A DNA stretch of 64,000 nucleotides. It comes from Streptomyces sp. CB09001 (GTDB lineage Bacteria > Actinomycetota > Actinomycetes > Streptomycetales > Streptomycetaceae). A program made the translations under genes and the position numbers. The notes under the pieces were generated by a model. That model saw only the letters and a list, made by a program, of their open reading frames with translations. It was not told the origin of the DNA and did not search any database. The DNA is taken from the NCBI RefSeq assembly GCF_003369795.1, contig NZ_CP026730.1, forward strand, positions 3,596,001 through 3,660,000, read 5' to 3'. Shown here one piece after another: positions 1 to 9,296 of this stretch. Position 1 is the stretch's first letter; each line of letters opens with the position of its first letter.

Positions 1-1294
1 GGACCGGGGTCCACATCATCGCGCCGAACCTGCCGCGGGCGTTGAGGACCTGCCCCATCACCACGTGCAGACCCATGAAGAAGATGGACGGCAGGAAGTA
101 GCGGACGAAGGTGACACCGACCTCGTTGGCGGCCGGGTCACTGGCGACGGGGTTGGACAGGAGCCGGATCAGCAGGGGCGCGGCGAAGACCGTGATCACT
201 GTCAGCGTGCCCAGCGCGACCATGACGAGGGTCAGGAGGCGGTTGGCGTAGGCCTCGCCTCCGTCGTCGTCGTCCTTCATGGCGCGTACGAGCTGTGGAA
301 CGAAGACCGAGTTGAGGCCGCCGCCGACGGTGAGGATGTAGATCATCGTGGGCAGCTGGTAGGCGACCTGGAACGTGTCGCCGAGCAGACCGACGCCCAG
401 CGCCGAGACGATCAGCGCCGACCGGACGAACCCGGTCAGTCGCGACACCATCGTGCCGGCCGCCATCACGGCGCTCGACTTCAGCAGGCCTCCCGCGCGC
501 CCGCCCTTCTTGGGCGCGGCGGCCGGTGCGGGCTCGGGCTCCTGGAGGGGAGCCTCGGCCGCCTCGGGGGTGGGGGCCACCGCGTACTGGCCGGGGGCGG
601 GCGCCGCGTGCTGCCCGGGTGTCGGAGCGGGACCGCCGTACTGAGCGGGGCCGCCGTACTGACCGTGTGTCTGAGCGTTCCCGTACGGATCGGGGCCCTG
701 GTGCCCGCCGTACTGGCCCGGAGGCTGTGGCGCGCCGTACTGGCCCGGCCCGGCGGCCCCGCCGTACGGCCCCGGTGCCGGTGCGGGGGCCGGTACGGCA
801 GCCGGGTCGTCGTACGAGGGGTGGCCGCCGCCCTGCTGCTGGTCGCGGAACAGGTGCGCGAAGGCGTCCGGCTCCTGACGCTGGTCGCCGGCCTGGCCGA
901 CCAGGTCGTCGACGCCCACGAACTGGGTGGTCCGAGGATCGTCGCCGTACGGCAGGTACTGCGTCGGTCCCTCCGGTTCGGGGGCCGGTGTCTGGGCCCA
1001 CATACGGGGGTCGGGAGCGTAGGGCGACTGGGCGGGCTGGGAGTACAGCGGCTGCTGCGGCGGGTACGTGCCCGGGGGCGGAGGAGGGTGCGCCGCGCGG
1101 TCGTAGAGCGCCTCGGAGACCGGGTCCTGGGCGGAGAGGTCCTGAGCCCGGTAGGGATCCTGGTCGTAGGCGTCCTGGAGGTACATGTCCGCGGGCGGCT
1201 GCGGCGGCGTCTGGCGGGGGTCCGGCGGCGGGCCCTGGGGGTGACCCGAGCCGTCCGCGGCCTGACCGCGGTCACCGTCGTACGGCGCGTTCAT
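1..1294 (-). CDS. murJ: MurJ lipid II flippase, 3' part missing
   Basis: Gene truncated by the left edge; 431 codons are visible. The ATG lies 44 bp after the stop of the upstream gene. Residues 1 to about 255 are a hydrophilic Pro/Gln/Gly/Tyr-rich cytoplasmic extension with repeated QYGG and PYG units. The MOP-fold membrane part begins near residue 265 with a segment containing SSAVMAAGTMVSRLTGFVRS, the conserved MurJ/MviN first helix, followed by GLLGDTFQVAYQLPTMIY. MurJ flips lipid II across the membrane for peptidoglycan synthesis. In actinobacteria the long extensions are known to link to PknB/FHA-type regulation, which is inference here. It is probably co-transcribed with the secreted protein upstream. 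The family call is safe; the role of the extension is not known from sequence. Confidence 0.93.
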   Translation of the reverse strand, partial: MNAPYDGDRGQAADGSGHPQGPPPDPRQTPPQPPADMYLQDAYDQDPYRAQDLSAQDPVSEALYDRAAHPPPPPGTYPPQQPLYSQPAQSPYAPDPRMWAQTPAPEPEGPTQYLPYGDDPRTTQFVGVDDLVGQAGDQRQEPDAFAHLFRDQQQGGGHPSYDDPAAVPAPAPAPGPYGGAAGPGQYGAPQPPGQYGGHQGPDPYGNAQTHGQYGGPAQYGGPAPTPGQHAAPAPGQYAVAPTPEAAEAPLQEPEPAPAAAPKKGGRAGGLLKSSAVMAAGTMVSRLTGFVRSALIVSALGVGLLGDTFQVAYQLPTMIYILTVGGGLNSVFVPQLVRAMKDDDDGGEAYANRLLTLVMVALGTLTVITVFAAPLLIRLLSNPVASDPAANEVGVTFVRYFLPSIFFMGLHVVMGQVLNARGRFGAMMWTPV

Positions 1295-1338
1295 GGTTAC
1301 CCCACCTCATCGTCCCGGGCCGACCGGCCACGACATCC

Positions 1339-3702
1339 TCAACGGTCCACTCTCTCACCCGTGCCGGACGGGTCGTCGCTTTCCGCTGCGGTGTCCGGTG
1401 TCGGGTCACTCGGCTGCTCCGGATCGTCGTCGGCGTTCTCCGAAGCCTCCGACTCTCCGGAATCACCCTCCTCGACCTCCTCGCCGGCCTCGTCCGACTG
1501 CGCCTTCTCGGCGGCGCGGGCCGCGGCGCGCTTGCGCTGCGTGTACATCCGGAAGCCGGCGAGGACGAGCAGCAGGACGCCGCCTCCGATGACGAGCATC
1601 ACCGTGGCCGTGATCTCGGTGACCTTCACGTCGAAGGTGACCGGCTTGCCGTACGGCCGTCCGTCCGCCGTGTACAGCTGGGCGATCACCGTCGCCCGGC
1701 CGTTGGCGTTGGCCGACGTGGTGAACTTCACCGACTGGCTGTGGCCGCCGGAGACCGAGATCGGCTGCTCCTCGTAGCGGGCGCCGTCGATCTCGAGGCG
1801 GGTCGGGTTCGTCGAGGTGAGCCGCAGGACCAGGGGGCCGACGTCCTGCACCAGGTTGTTCTGCACCGTTACCGGGATGGTGGCGCTGCGGCCGGAGAGC
1901 TTCGTCTCCGACTTGTCGATCAGTCTGACCCGGCCGGACAGACCGTCGAGGTACCTCTTCACTCCGGCGCGGAACGACTGCGCCTCGGCGGGCCGACCGC
2001 GCCACGACACGGACAGCTCCCGGTTCAGGGCGCGTCCGAAGGGGGTCACCACCCGGGACGGGTCCGAGAGCACGACCTTGAAGCTGTCCAGCGCGTCCTG
2101 CGTCTGCGCGTTCTCCACGAACGCCGACCGGGGCAGCTCCTTCTTGCGCAGTGCCGACGGGTAGGAGGAGGTGCCCGGAACCTTGGTGGCGGCGTCCGGA
2201 TCCGGTTTGGCCGCGGCGGCCGCCGCCAGCTTCTGGGACTGGGACCACGTGCCGCTCTGGAGAGCCCGCAGGCCTTCGGCCATCGCCCGCGCCTGACTTC
2301 CGGAGGGCGTGCGCTGCGGGGCGATGACCACGCTGCGCTGCTTGTCGGTCTGGAGGCCCAGACCCAGGCTCTGGGCGAGGAAGCGCTGCACGGCGAGCGT
2401 GGACGCGGACGCCGTCGTCAGGTCGCCCTCGAACGCCGTGGACATCCGGGCGTCCGCCACCACGGCCGTGGTGCCCCCGCCGATGGGGCGGGCGGCGGAC
2501 GGTGTGTACGGCAGGGCGTCGGTCTCCTGGAGGCTGTCGCTGCGCGCGATCACCTTGTCGGCGCCCGCGGAGGTGGCGACCTTGACGATGGACCGGTCGA
2601 CGGCGCCTTCCACGGGCCAGGCGAACTCGGTGCTCGGCTTCACATGGAGGATCGGCTCGACGGTGTTGGCGACGACGTCCGTCGCGTCCTTGAGCTGACT
2701 CAGCGAGCCGGTGACGTCCGTGCCGTTGTGGGCGAGGGACGCCAGGTCGGGGTCGGCGAAGGGGAGGGCGACGACCTCCTCGTCGGCCACCGCGTCCTGC
2801 AGGTCGGCGAGCCACTGCTTGGCGACCGTCTGGTGGGTGCCGGCGGTGGTCTGGTCCCCGTCCCGGACGCGGTAGCTGCCCGTCATCGCGTCGACGGAGG
2901 CCAGCAGGTCCGGATCGACCACCCAGGTGACGTCGAGGTCCTTGCCCAGCGTCACCATCTGGTTCAGGCGGCCGCCGGGAGAGATCTCCTTCGCCAGGTC
3001 GTCGTTGAGGAAGACCGGGGTCTGCTCCTCGTTCGGTCCCGTTTCGGCGGCCATGTGCGTCGTCGAGACGAGTGGCCACAGCGCCGTGGTCCTGGTCTTG
3101 GTGTCGGCCTCGTCGGGCTGCCAGGGCAGGAAGGTCCGCTGGATGCCGAGGATCTGCTCCCACGGCTGTGCGGAGGTCTCCCCGGACAGCGAGACCGCGA
3201 ATTCGTAGACGCCGTCGCTGCCGAGGTTCAGCTCGTCGACCGGCACCGAGATGTTGAAGTGCTCTGCCACGCCGGGAGTGAGCTTGGAGAACTTCTCGGT
3301 GTACTCGTTGTCGATCTCCGGGGAGATGGAGCCCTGGAGATCGTCGCTGTCCTTGGCGATCGCGTCGACGGACGAGCGGGTGTCGAGCGGTGGGCCCACA
3401 CGCAGGCCCACATGGGCGTCGGTGACGGTCCGCTTGCCGTGGTTGGTCACGGTGCCCGCCACGGTCACCGTGTCCCCGTCCGTGGGCGCGGAGGGGGTGA
3501 GGGAGTCGACGGCCACGGCCACCGAGCCCGAGTCGGAGTCGGCCAGGGCGGCGGCCGCCTCGTCGGCGTGCGCCGAGCCGGCGGCGGGCAGCTGGACCAG
3601 ACCGGCCAGCAGCGGCGCCCCGGCGAGCAGCGCCGTGGTGCGCCGGAGCCACCGGCGGGCAGGTGAGGCACTGGTCCCCTGGAAGTCTGCCGCCTCGGCC
3701 AC
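1339..3702 (-). CDS. Secreted, membrane-anchored DUF6049-like protein upstream of murJ
   Basis: 787 residues. A twin-Arg-like basic N-terminus and hydrophobic stretch (about 17-47, ending AAGSAHADEA) form a signal peptide. A large extracytoplasmic region follows with Ig-like segments near both ends. One transmembrane helix lies near residues 697-720 (ATVMLVIGGGVLLLVLAGF), then a basic stop-transfer and an acidic Glu/Asp/Ser tail. The order pcnA, divergent secreted protein, murJ matches the mycobacterial pcnA-mutT4-Rv3909-mviN locus as I remember it, but no Nudix gene sits between here. Cotranscription with murJ suggests a cell-envelope role on the outer face of the membrane. Catalytic motifs were not recognised, so no reaction is proposed. 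Confidence 0.85.
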   Translation of the reverse strand: MAEAADFQGTSASPARRWLRRTTALLAGAPLLAGLVQLPAAGSAHADEAAAALADSDSGSVAVAVDSLTPSAPTDGDTVTVAGTVTNHGKRTVTDAHVGLRVGPPLDTRSSVDAIAKDSDDLQGSISPEIDNEYTEKFSKLTPGVAEHFNISVPVDELNLGSDGVYEFAVSLSGETSAQPWEQILGIQRTFLPWQPDEADTKTRTTALWPLVSTTHMAAETGPNEEQTPVFLNDDLAKEISPGGRLNQMVTLGKDLDVTWVVDPDLLASVDAMTGSYRVRDGDQTTAGTHQTVAKQWLADLQDAVADEEVVALPFADPDLASLAHNGTDVTGSLSQLKDATDVVANTVEPILHVKPSTEFAWPVEGAVDRSIVKVATSAGADKVIARSDSLQETDALPYTPSAARPIGGGTTAVVADARMSTAFEGDLTTASASTLAVQRFLAQSLGLGLQTDKQRSVVIAPQRTPSGSQARAMAEGLRALQSGTWSQSQKLAAAAAAKPDPDAATKVPGTSSYPSALRKKELPRSAFVENAQTQDALDSFKVVLSDPSRVVTPFGRALNRELSVSWRGRPAEAQSFRAGVKRYLDGLSGRVRLIDKSETKLSGRSATIPVTVQNNLVQDVGPLVLRLTSTNPTRLEIDGARYEEQPISVSGGHSQSVKFTTSANANGRATVIAQLYTADGRPYGKPVTFDVKVTEITATVMLVIGGGVLLLVLAGFRMYTQRKRAAARAAEKAQSDEAGEEVEEGDSGESEASENADDDPEQPSDPTPDTAAESDDPSGTGERVDR

Positions 3703-3912
3703 GCGCTCGCCCGTCCCTCGTCGTGATCAGTGGTCGTCGGAATGTGCGTCCACGCATGGTAACGAGGTGCGCGGAGGGGAAGTGCCGCGGACTACGTCAC
3801 AAGATCCGCTGCCAGGCCGGGCTTCCCTCTATGTGCGCCTATAAAGGGAGCGGTACGAAAGCGGGGGATTCGGTGCGCGCTTTATGGGGCGCCCGTCTCC
3901 GCCGAGGCCACG

Positions 3913-3929
3913 TACCCTGTTTTGTTGTG
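3913..3929 (+). promoter_or_regulatory. Candidate -10 element for a leaderless pcnA transcript
   Basis: TACCCT at 3913-3918 lies eight bases before the GTG at 3927, and no Shine-Dalgarno sequence precedes that GTG. This spacing fits transcription starting at the start codon, which is common in actinobacteria. A clear -35 was not found. Confidence 0.35.
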
Positions 3930-5378
3930 CCGAACGCCAACGAAGTCAGCCCCAGTGTCCTGAGCCAGGAGCAGCACCGCGCGACGGGTGAGCCGCTGCG
4001 GATCGCCCCTGTCGCCGACGATCTCGCCCGCCGATTTCAGGAGGCCGGGTTCTCACTCGCCCTGGTCGGCGGCTCGGTCCGGGACGCCTTGCTCGGGCGG
4101 CTCGGCAACGATCTGGACTTCACCACCGACGCCCGTCCTCAGGACGTACTGAAGATCATGCGTCCCTGGGCGGACGCGGTCTGGGAGGTCGGGATCGCCT
4201 TCGGCACGGTCGGGGGGCAGAAGGACGGCTGGCAGATCGAAGTGACCACCTACCGCTCAGAGGCGTACGACCGCACCTCGCGCAAGCCCGAGGTGTCCTA
4301 CGGCGACTCCATCGAGGAGGACCTCGTCCGGCGGGACTTCACGGTGAACGCGATGGCCGTCGCGCTTCCGGAGAAGGTGTTCATCGACCCGCACGGGGGA
4401 CTTGACGACCTCGCGGCCCGGGTGCTGCGCACTCCGGGTACTCCCGAGGACTCCTTCTCGGACGACCCGCTGAGGATGATGCGGGCCGCGCGCTTCGCCG
4501 CGCAGCTCGACTTCGAGGTGGCGCCGGAGGTGGTCAAGGCCATGCACGACATGGCCGGACGCATCGACATCGTCTCCGCCGAGCGGGTCCGGGACGAGCT
4601 GAACAAGCTCATCCTCTCCCCTCACCCGCGCAAGGGACTGAGTCTGCTGGTGGAGACGGGCCTCGCCGAGCGGGTCCTGCCCGAGCTGCCGGCCCTGCGG
4701 TTGGAGCGTGACGAGCACCACCGGCACAAGGACGTCTACGACCACACTCTCATCGTCCTGGAGCAGGCGATGGCGCTGGAGAGCGAGGGACCCGACCTGC
4801 CCCTTCGTCTGGCCGCCCTGCTGCATGACATCGGCAAGCCGCGCACCCGTCGCTTCGAGGAGGACGGCAGAGTCTCGTTCCACCACCACGAAGTGGTCGG
4901 GGCGAAGATGACGAAGAAGCGCATGCTGGCGCTCAAGTACTCCAACGAGCTGGTGAAGGACGTCTCGCGCCTGGTCGAGCTGCATCTGCGTTTCCACGGC
5001 TACGGCACGGGCGAGTGGACGGACTCCGCGGTCCGCCGCTACGTCCGGGACGCCGGGCCGCTGCTCGACCGACTCCACAAGCTGACGCGGTCGGACTGCA
5101 CGACGCGCAACAAGCGCAAGGCGTCAGCCCTCTCCCGTGCGTACGACGGTCTGGAGGAACGGATCGCGCAGCTTCAGGAGCAGGAGGAGCTCGACGCGAT
5201 CCGCCCGGACCTGGACGGCAACCAGATCATGGAGATCCTCGGCATCGGGCCCGGGCCGGCCGTCGGGCAGGCGTACAAGCACCTGCTGGAGCTTCGCCTG
5301 GAGAACGGGCCGATGGCGTACCCCGCGGCGGTGGCGGCACTGAAGGAGTGGTGGGCTCAGCACCCGGACAACGCATGA
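3927..5378 (+). CDS. pcnA: CCA tRNA nucleotidyltransferase / poly(A) polymerase family
   Basis: 483 residues from the GTG at 3927; the open frame continues upstream but homology begins here. The class II nucleotidyltransferase signature LVGGSVRDALLG is at residues 46-57, followed by the metal-binding DLDFTTDA and RRDFTVNAMA motifs. An HD domain (ALLHDIGKPRTRRF, then HHHE) lies around residue 300. It adds or repairs the 3'-CCA of tRNAs, or adds poly(A), using CTP/ATP; the two activities cannot be separated by sequence in streptomycetes. It is divergent from the secreted-protein/murJ operon. Two parS palindromes directly follow its stop and may act as its terminator. Confidence 0.93.
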   Translation: MPNANEVSPSVLSQEQHRATGEPLRIAPVADDLARRFQEAGFSLALVGGSVRDALLGRLGNDLDFTTDARPQDVLKIMRPWADAVWEVGIAFGTVGGQKDGWQIEVTTYRSEAYDRTSRKPEVSYGDSIEEDLVRRDFTVNAMAVALPEKVFIDPHGGLDDLAARVLRTPGTPEDSFSDDPLRMMRAARFAAQLDFEVAPEVVKAMHDMAGRIDIVSAERVRDELNKLILSPHPRKGLSLLVETGLAERVLPELPALRLERDEHHRHKDVYDHTLIVLEQAMALESEGPDLPLRLAALLHDIGKPRTRRFEEDGRVSFHHHEVVGAKMTKKRMLALKYSNELVKDVSRLVELHLRFHGYGTGEWTDSAVRRYVRDAGPLLDRLHKLTRSDCTTRNKRKASALSRAYDGLEERIAQLQEQEELDAIRPDLDGNQIMEILGIGPGPAVGQAYKHLLELRLENGPMAYPAAVAALKEWWAQHPDNA

Positions 5379-5381
5379 GAA

Positions 5382-5415
5382 CGGGCGGCACGTTTCACGT
5401 GAAACGTGCCGCCCG
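5382..5415. promoter_or_regulatory. parS site inside a 34-bp perfect palindrome
   Basis: The exact parS core GTTTCACGTGAAAC is at 5392-5405. Base pairing continues ten bases on each side without mismatch, with GC-rich outer arms. It sits three bases after the pcnA stop. ParB is known to bind this core near oriC in Streptomyces. The GC-rich stem could also terminate pcnA transcription. Confidence 0.92.
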
Positions 5416-5418
5416 CTG

Positions 5419-5444
5419 AGCCATGTTTCACGTGAAACATGGCT
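5419..5444. promoter_or_regulatory. parS site inside a 26-bp perfect palindrome
   Basis: Second exact parS core at 5425-5438, 33 bp centre to centre from the previous one. The palindrome extends six bases on each side. It lies between the convergent pcnA and the small membrane-protein gene, so it could serve as a two-way terminator as well as a ParB site. Confidence 0.92.
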
Positions 5445-5475
5445 GTGAAGCAGAAGAGGAGAGAACTCTCTTCCC

Positions 5476-6003
5476 TCAGGCCTCGCCGAGGCAGAGCAGG
5501 AACTCTTCACCGTCGCCGGTCTCGGCGTAGAAGCCGGTGGCTCCGTCGACCTTCCGGCACTCCGTCTCGGCGGTGAGCGACGTGAAGTGCCCCTTCACCT
5601 TCGACAGCACCTTGCCCTCGGCCTCCGAGGAGGAGCAGTCCACGACCTCCATGCGGTCCGAGGACGACGACGCGGACTTCAGGCAGTCACCCACGCCGGC
5701 CTGGTCGGCGTCGTCCCGGCTGGCGATGTAACCGCCGACCGCGACACCCACGATGACCACCGCGATGACGATGTTCTTGATCGTCTTGAAGCTCGGCTTG
5801 CGGCGGGCCGGCTGCGGCGGCACCGGAGCGTACGGTGCGCCCTGCTGCGGAAAACCGGGCTGACCAGGCTGTCCGGGCTGTCCGGCCTGCTGCGGGAAGC
5901 CGGGCTGCCCCTGGGCGTAGGGGTTCTGACCCTGAGGCTGCTGCGGAGCCTGCGGCTGGTTCTGCGCGAACGGGTTGCCCTGGGGCGGCGGCTGGGTGGT
6001 CAC
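5476..6003 (-). CDS. Small single-pass membrane protein with Pro/Gln/Gly-rich head and Cys-containing outer domain
   Basis: 175 residues from a GTG start, chosen because AGGGGG precedes it and the next in-frame start upstream (6114) lacks a ribosome site. Residues 1-70 are Pro/Gln/Gly repeats (QPGQPG, FPQQ) expected in the cytoplasm. One transmembrane helix (IVIAVVIVGVAVGGYIA) lies near 78-94. The outer domain of about 80 residues has four cysteines (GDCL, VDCS, TECR, LLCL) that could form two disulfides. This layout is common among uncharacterised actinobacterial envelope proteins. No function is assigned. It is convergent with pcnA across two parS palindromes. Confidence 0.8.
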   Translation of the reverse strand: MTTQPPPQGNPFAQNQPQAPQQPQGQNPYAQGQPGFPQQAGQPGQPGQPGFPQQGAPYAPVPPQPARRKPSFKTIKNIVIAVVIVGVAVGGYIASRDDADQAGVGDCLKSASSSSDRMEVVDCSSSEAEGKVLSKVKGHFTSLTAETECRKVDGATGFYAETGDGEEFLLCLGEA

Positions 6004-6110
6004 TGGGGGTCCCCCTGAAATAGGTGCGTGTCGCGGACATGCCCGCGAGATAAGACGCACGTAAGCTACCGGGTCCCACTGACAACTCTGTAGTCCGGTG
6101 GGGCTCTGTG

Positions 6111-7388
6111 TCACTGATGTGACACTTGCCGACTCTCAAACCGGGCCATAGCTGCCGCAACCACTCCGTAGATGGCGGCGACCGTCACGACCAGCGGCAC
6201 CGACCGGCCGTCCGGCGGCAGCATGAGCGCGGCAACCCCGGCCGCGCCGACGAAGGCCACGTTGAACAGCACGTCGTAGACGGAGAAGATCCGGCCCCGG
6301 AAGGTGTCGTCGACCGAGGACTGCACGACCGTGTCGGTCGCGATCTTCGCCCCTTGTGTCGTCAGGCCCAGCACGAACGCGGCGGCGAGCAGGGGCGCCG
6401 TTGCGAACGGCAGGCCCAGCGCCGGCACCAGCACGGTGGCGACTGCCGCGCACACTGCCATCCAACGGCCGGGCCCCAGCCGTCCCGCCGCCCAGGGGGT
6501 GACCACCGCCGCCGCGAAGAAGCCCGCCCCCGAGACCCCCAGCGCCAGCCCCAGCAGGGCGAGCCCCTCGTCCGTGTCCGAGGTCAGGGAGTACCGGCAC
6601 AGCATCAGCAGCATGACCAGCAGGGCGCCGTAGCAGAACCGCATCAGCGTCATGCCCGCGAGGGCCCAGGCCGCTTCGCGGCGGGCGGGGGCGGCGAGGT
6701 GGCGTACGCCCGCGGCCAGGTCGCGGGCGGTGCCGTTGAGCGCCGAGGTCAGCCTGGGCGGCACGAGTGCCGGATCGGGGCCCAGCAGTTCCACGGCGAT
6801 CCGCAGCGACGCCAGGGCTCCGCACAGATAGAGGCCGGCACCGAGCAGCACCACGGCGGCGTCGGAGTCCGAGACCACGAGGCGTACGACGAAGGCGAGG
6901 CCACCGCCCGCCGTGGCGGCCAGGGTGCCGGCCGTCGGGGAGAGCGCGTTGGCGATCACCAGTCGCTCGGCGTCGACCACCCGGGGCAGTGCGGCGGACA
7001 GGCCCGCGAGTACGAAACGGTTGACGGCCGTGACGCAGAGGGCGGAGACGTAGAAGAGCCAGTCGGGGACGGAGGCGATCATCAGAACGGCCGTCACCGA
7101 GGCCAGCGCGGCGCGCAGCAGGTTGCCGTACAGGAAGACCTGGCGGCGGCGCCAGCGATCCAGCAGGACACCGGCGAACGGGCCCACCAGGGAGTAGGGG
7201 AGCAGCAGGACCGCCATCGCGGAGGCGATCGCGGCGGGCGAGGTCTGCTTCTCCGGGGAGAACACGACGTAGGTGGCGAGCGCGACCTGGTAGACGCCGT
7301 CAGCGCCCTGGGAGAGCAGGCGAACGGCGAGCAGGCGCCGAAACCCCTTCAGGCGCAGCAGGACGCGCAGGTCACGGACGACGGCCAT
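6111..7388 (-). CDS. Major facilitator superfamily transporter
   Basis: 425 residues starting at the ATG followed by AVVRDLRVLLRLKGF; GAGG precedes it at suitable spacing. About twelve hydrophobic helices are visible in two halves separated by a basic loop. The first helix ends RLLSQGADGVYQVALATYVVFSP, typical of the MFS group related to macrolide/EntS-type exporters. The motif-A-like LLDRWRRRQVFLYGN follows helix 2-3. The substrate cannot be read from sequence. The nearest neighbours are a small membrane protein and the ino1 operon, neither of which suggests a substrate. Confidence 0.85.
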   Translation of the reverse strand: MAVVRDLRVLLRLKGFRRLLAVRLLSQGADGVYQVALATYVVFSPEKQTSPAAIASAMAVLLLPYSLVGPFAGVLLDRWRRRQVFLYGNLLRAALASVTAVLMIASVPDWLFYVSALCVTAVNRFVLAGLSAALPRVVDAERLVIANALSPTAGTLAATAGGGLAFVVRLVVSDSDAAVVLLGAGLYLCGALASLRIAVELLGPDPALVPPRLTSALNGTARDLAAGVRHLAAPARREAAWALAGMTLMRFCYGALLVMLLMLCRYSLTSDTDEGLALLGLALGVSGAGFFAAAVVTPWAAGRLGPGRWMAVCAAVATVLVPALGLPFATAPLLAAAFVLGLTTQGAKIATDTVVQSSVDDTFRGRIFSVYDVLFNVAFVGAAGVAALMLPPDGRSVPLVVTVAAIYGVVAAAMARFESRQVSHQ

Positions 7389-7411
7389 GGGGCACAGCCT
7401 CACATATGGGA

Positions 7412-7443
7412 AGGGTCCCCGGGTCATGCGACCCGGGGACCCT
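7412..7443 (-). terminator. Hairpin terminator of the inositol-phosphate synthase operon
   Basis: Perfect 13-bp inverted repeat (AGGGTCCCCGGGT and its complement) with a six-base loop, 24 bp after the ino1 stop. There is no U-tract, as is usual in Streptomyces. Confidence 0.7.
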
Positions 7444-7467
7444 CGGCAGACCGGGGTCAGCGGCTGA

Positions 7468-8550
7468 TCAGCGCTCGACCTCGCCCGCGATGAACTTCTC
7501 GACGTTGGCGCGGGCCTCGTCGTCGAAGTACTGGACCGGCGGGGACTTCATGAAGTAGCTCGACGCCGACAGGATCGGGCCGCCGATGCCGCGGTCCTTG
7601 GCGATCTTCGCGGCGCGCAGGGCGTCGATGATGACACCGGCCGAGTTCGGGGAGTCCCAGACCTCGAGCTTGTACTCCAGGTTCAGCGGGACGTCACCGA
7701 AGGCGCGGCCCTCGAGGCGGACGTAGGCCCACTTGCGGTCGTCCAGCCAGGCGACGTAGTCGGACGGGCCGATGTGGACGTTGTCCGCACCCAGGTCGCG
7801 GTCGGGGATCTGGGAGGTGACGGCCTGCGTCTTGGAGATCTTCTTGGACTCCAGGCGCTCGCGCTCGAGCATGTTCTTGAAGTCCATGTTGCCGCCGACG
7901 TTCAGCTGCATCGTGCGGTCCAGGACGACGCCCCGGTCCTCGAACAGCTTCGCCATGACGCGGTGCGTGATGGTGGCGCCGACCTGAGACTTGATGTCGT
8001 CGCCGACGATCGGGACGCCCGCCTCGGTGAACTTGTCCGCCCACTCCTTGGTGCCGGCGATGAAGACCGGGAGAGCGTTGACGAAGGCGACCTTGGCGTC
8101 GATGGCGCACTGGGCGTAGTACTTCGCCGCGTGCTCGGAACCGACGGGCAGGTAGCAGACCAGAACGTCGACCTGCTTGTCCTTGAGGACCTGGACGATG
8201 TCGACCGGCGCCTCGGCGGACTCCTCGATGGTCTCGCGGTAGTACTTGCCGAGACCGTCGTGCGTGTGGCCGCGCTGGACCTGGACGCCGCTGTTCGGCA
8301 CGTCGCAGATCTTGATGGTGTTGTTCTCGGAGGCGCCGATGGCGTCCGCGAGATCCAGGCCGACCTTCTTGGCATCCACGTCGAATGCGGCGACGAACTC
8401 GATGTCACTGACGTGGTAGTCGCCGAACTGGACGTGCATCAGGCCGGGGACCTTGGCCGCCGGGTCGGCGTCCTTGTAGTACTCGACGCCCTGCACCAGC
8501 GATGCGGCGCAGTTGCCCACACCGACGATGGCTACGCGAACCGAACCCAT
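7468..8550 (-). CDS. ino1: myo-inositol-1-phosphate synthase
   Basis: 360 residues from the ATG at 8550; a GGGAG ribosome site precedes it. The N-terminus [21 protein letters not shown] is the NAD-binding Rossmann motif of actinobacterial inositol-1-phosphate synthase. Further family motifs seen are [11 protein letters not shown] and [18 protein letters not shown]. The enzyme converts glucose-6-phosphate to inositol-1-phosphate, the precursor of mycothiol and phosphatidylinositol. It lies 44 bp downstream of a PadR-type repressor, so the two form an operon, and the repressor is the likely regulator. A strong hairpin ends the operon. Confidence 0.95.
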   Translation of the reverse strand: MGSVRVAIVGVGNCAASLVQGVEYYKDADPAAKVPGLMHVQFGDYHVSDIEFVAAFDVDAKKVGLDLADAIGASENNTIKICDVPNSGVQVQRGHTHDGLGKYYRETIEESAEAPVDIVQVLKDKQVDVLVCYLPVGSEHAAKYYAQCAIDAKVAFVNALPVFIAGTKEWADKFTEAGVPIVGDDIKSQVGATITHRVMAKLFEDRGVVLDRTMQLNVGGNMDFKNMLERERLESKKISKTQAVTSQIPDRDLGADNVHIGPSDYVAWLDDRKWAYVRLEGRAFGDVPLNLEYKLEVWDSPNSAGVIIDALRAAKIAKDRGIGGPILSASSYFMKSPPVQYFDDEARANVEKFIAGEVER

Positions 8551-8594
8551 TCCGGTTGCTCCCTGTGTGTACGAGTGAGGCCCTGACTGGGCGC

Positions 8595-9272
8595 TCACGT
8601 GGCGGTGTCGCCGGGCGTATCCGGCCGGGGGTCGTCCCCCGGCCGGGGCAGGCCGCCCGTCGCTCCAGATGTCGTGTCCTGTTGAGCGGTCCCCTCGGTG
8701 GCGGAACCTCTGAGGTCCCGCCCCGCCCGCTCGCTCTCGATGAGCTCGTTCAGCCAGCGCACCTCGCGCTCCACGGACTCCATTCCGTGGCGCTGCAGCT
8801 CAAGCGTGTAGTCGTCGAGTCGCTCCCGGGTGCGGGCCAGCGAGGCCCCCATCTTCTCCAGGCGCTCCTCCAGCCGGCTGCGCCGGCCCTCGAGCACGCG
8901 CATGCGTACGTCTCGCGACGTCTGCCCGAAGAACGCGAAGCGGGCGGCGAAGGTCTCGTCGTCGTACGCGTCCGGGCCCGTCTGGGAGAGGAGCTGCTCG
9001 AAATGTTCCTTACCGTCGGCCGTCAACCGGTAGACGATCTTGGCGCGGCGTCCCGTGAGGGAAGCGGCGGCCTCGCCGACGTTCCCCGGTTCCTCGATCA
9101 ACCAGCCGTTGGCGACCAGCGTCTTGAGGCAGGGATAGAGCGTTCCGTAGCTGAACGCCCGGAACACACCCAGTGACGTGTTGAGCCGTTTACGCAGCTC
9201 ATAGCCGTGCATCGGGGACTCGCGGAGCAGGCCGAGTACGGCGAACTCGAGGATGCCGGATCTCCGGCTCAT
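8595..9272 (-). CDS. PadR-family transcriptional repressor
   Basis: 225 residues. The PadR winged-helix domain spans roughly residues 5-85 ([25 protein letters not shown] and [17 protein letters not shown]). A C-terminal helical part (about 110-180, rich in Arg/Glu heptads) should mediate dimerisation, as in PadR subfamily s1/AphA proteins. A Gly/Asp/Pro-rich tail follows. It is the first gene of an operon with inositol-phosphate synthase. A perfect 33-bp palindrome 25 bases upstream of the start codon is its probable operator, which implies autorepression and control of inositol synthesis. The inducing ligand is unknown. Confidence 0.9.
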   Translation of the reverse strand: MSRRSGILEFAVLGLLRESPMHGYELRKRLNTSLGVFRAFSYGTLYPCLKTLVANGWLIEEPGNVGEAAASLTGRRAKIVYRLTADGKEHFEQLLSQTGPDAYDDETFAARFAFFGQTSRDVRMRVLEGRRSRLEERLEKMGASLARTRERLDDYTLELQRHGMESVEREVRWLNELIESERAGRDLRGSATEGTAQQDTTSGATGGLPRPGDDPRPDTPGDTAT

Positions 9273-9296
9273 CGTCGCCTCCTCTCGCCCTTATGC

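Noticed and set aside
526-3666. A 1046-residue plus-strand open frame across murJ and the secreted protein
   Set aside because: Low-complexity Arg/Gly/Pro sequence antisense to two well-supported genes.
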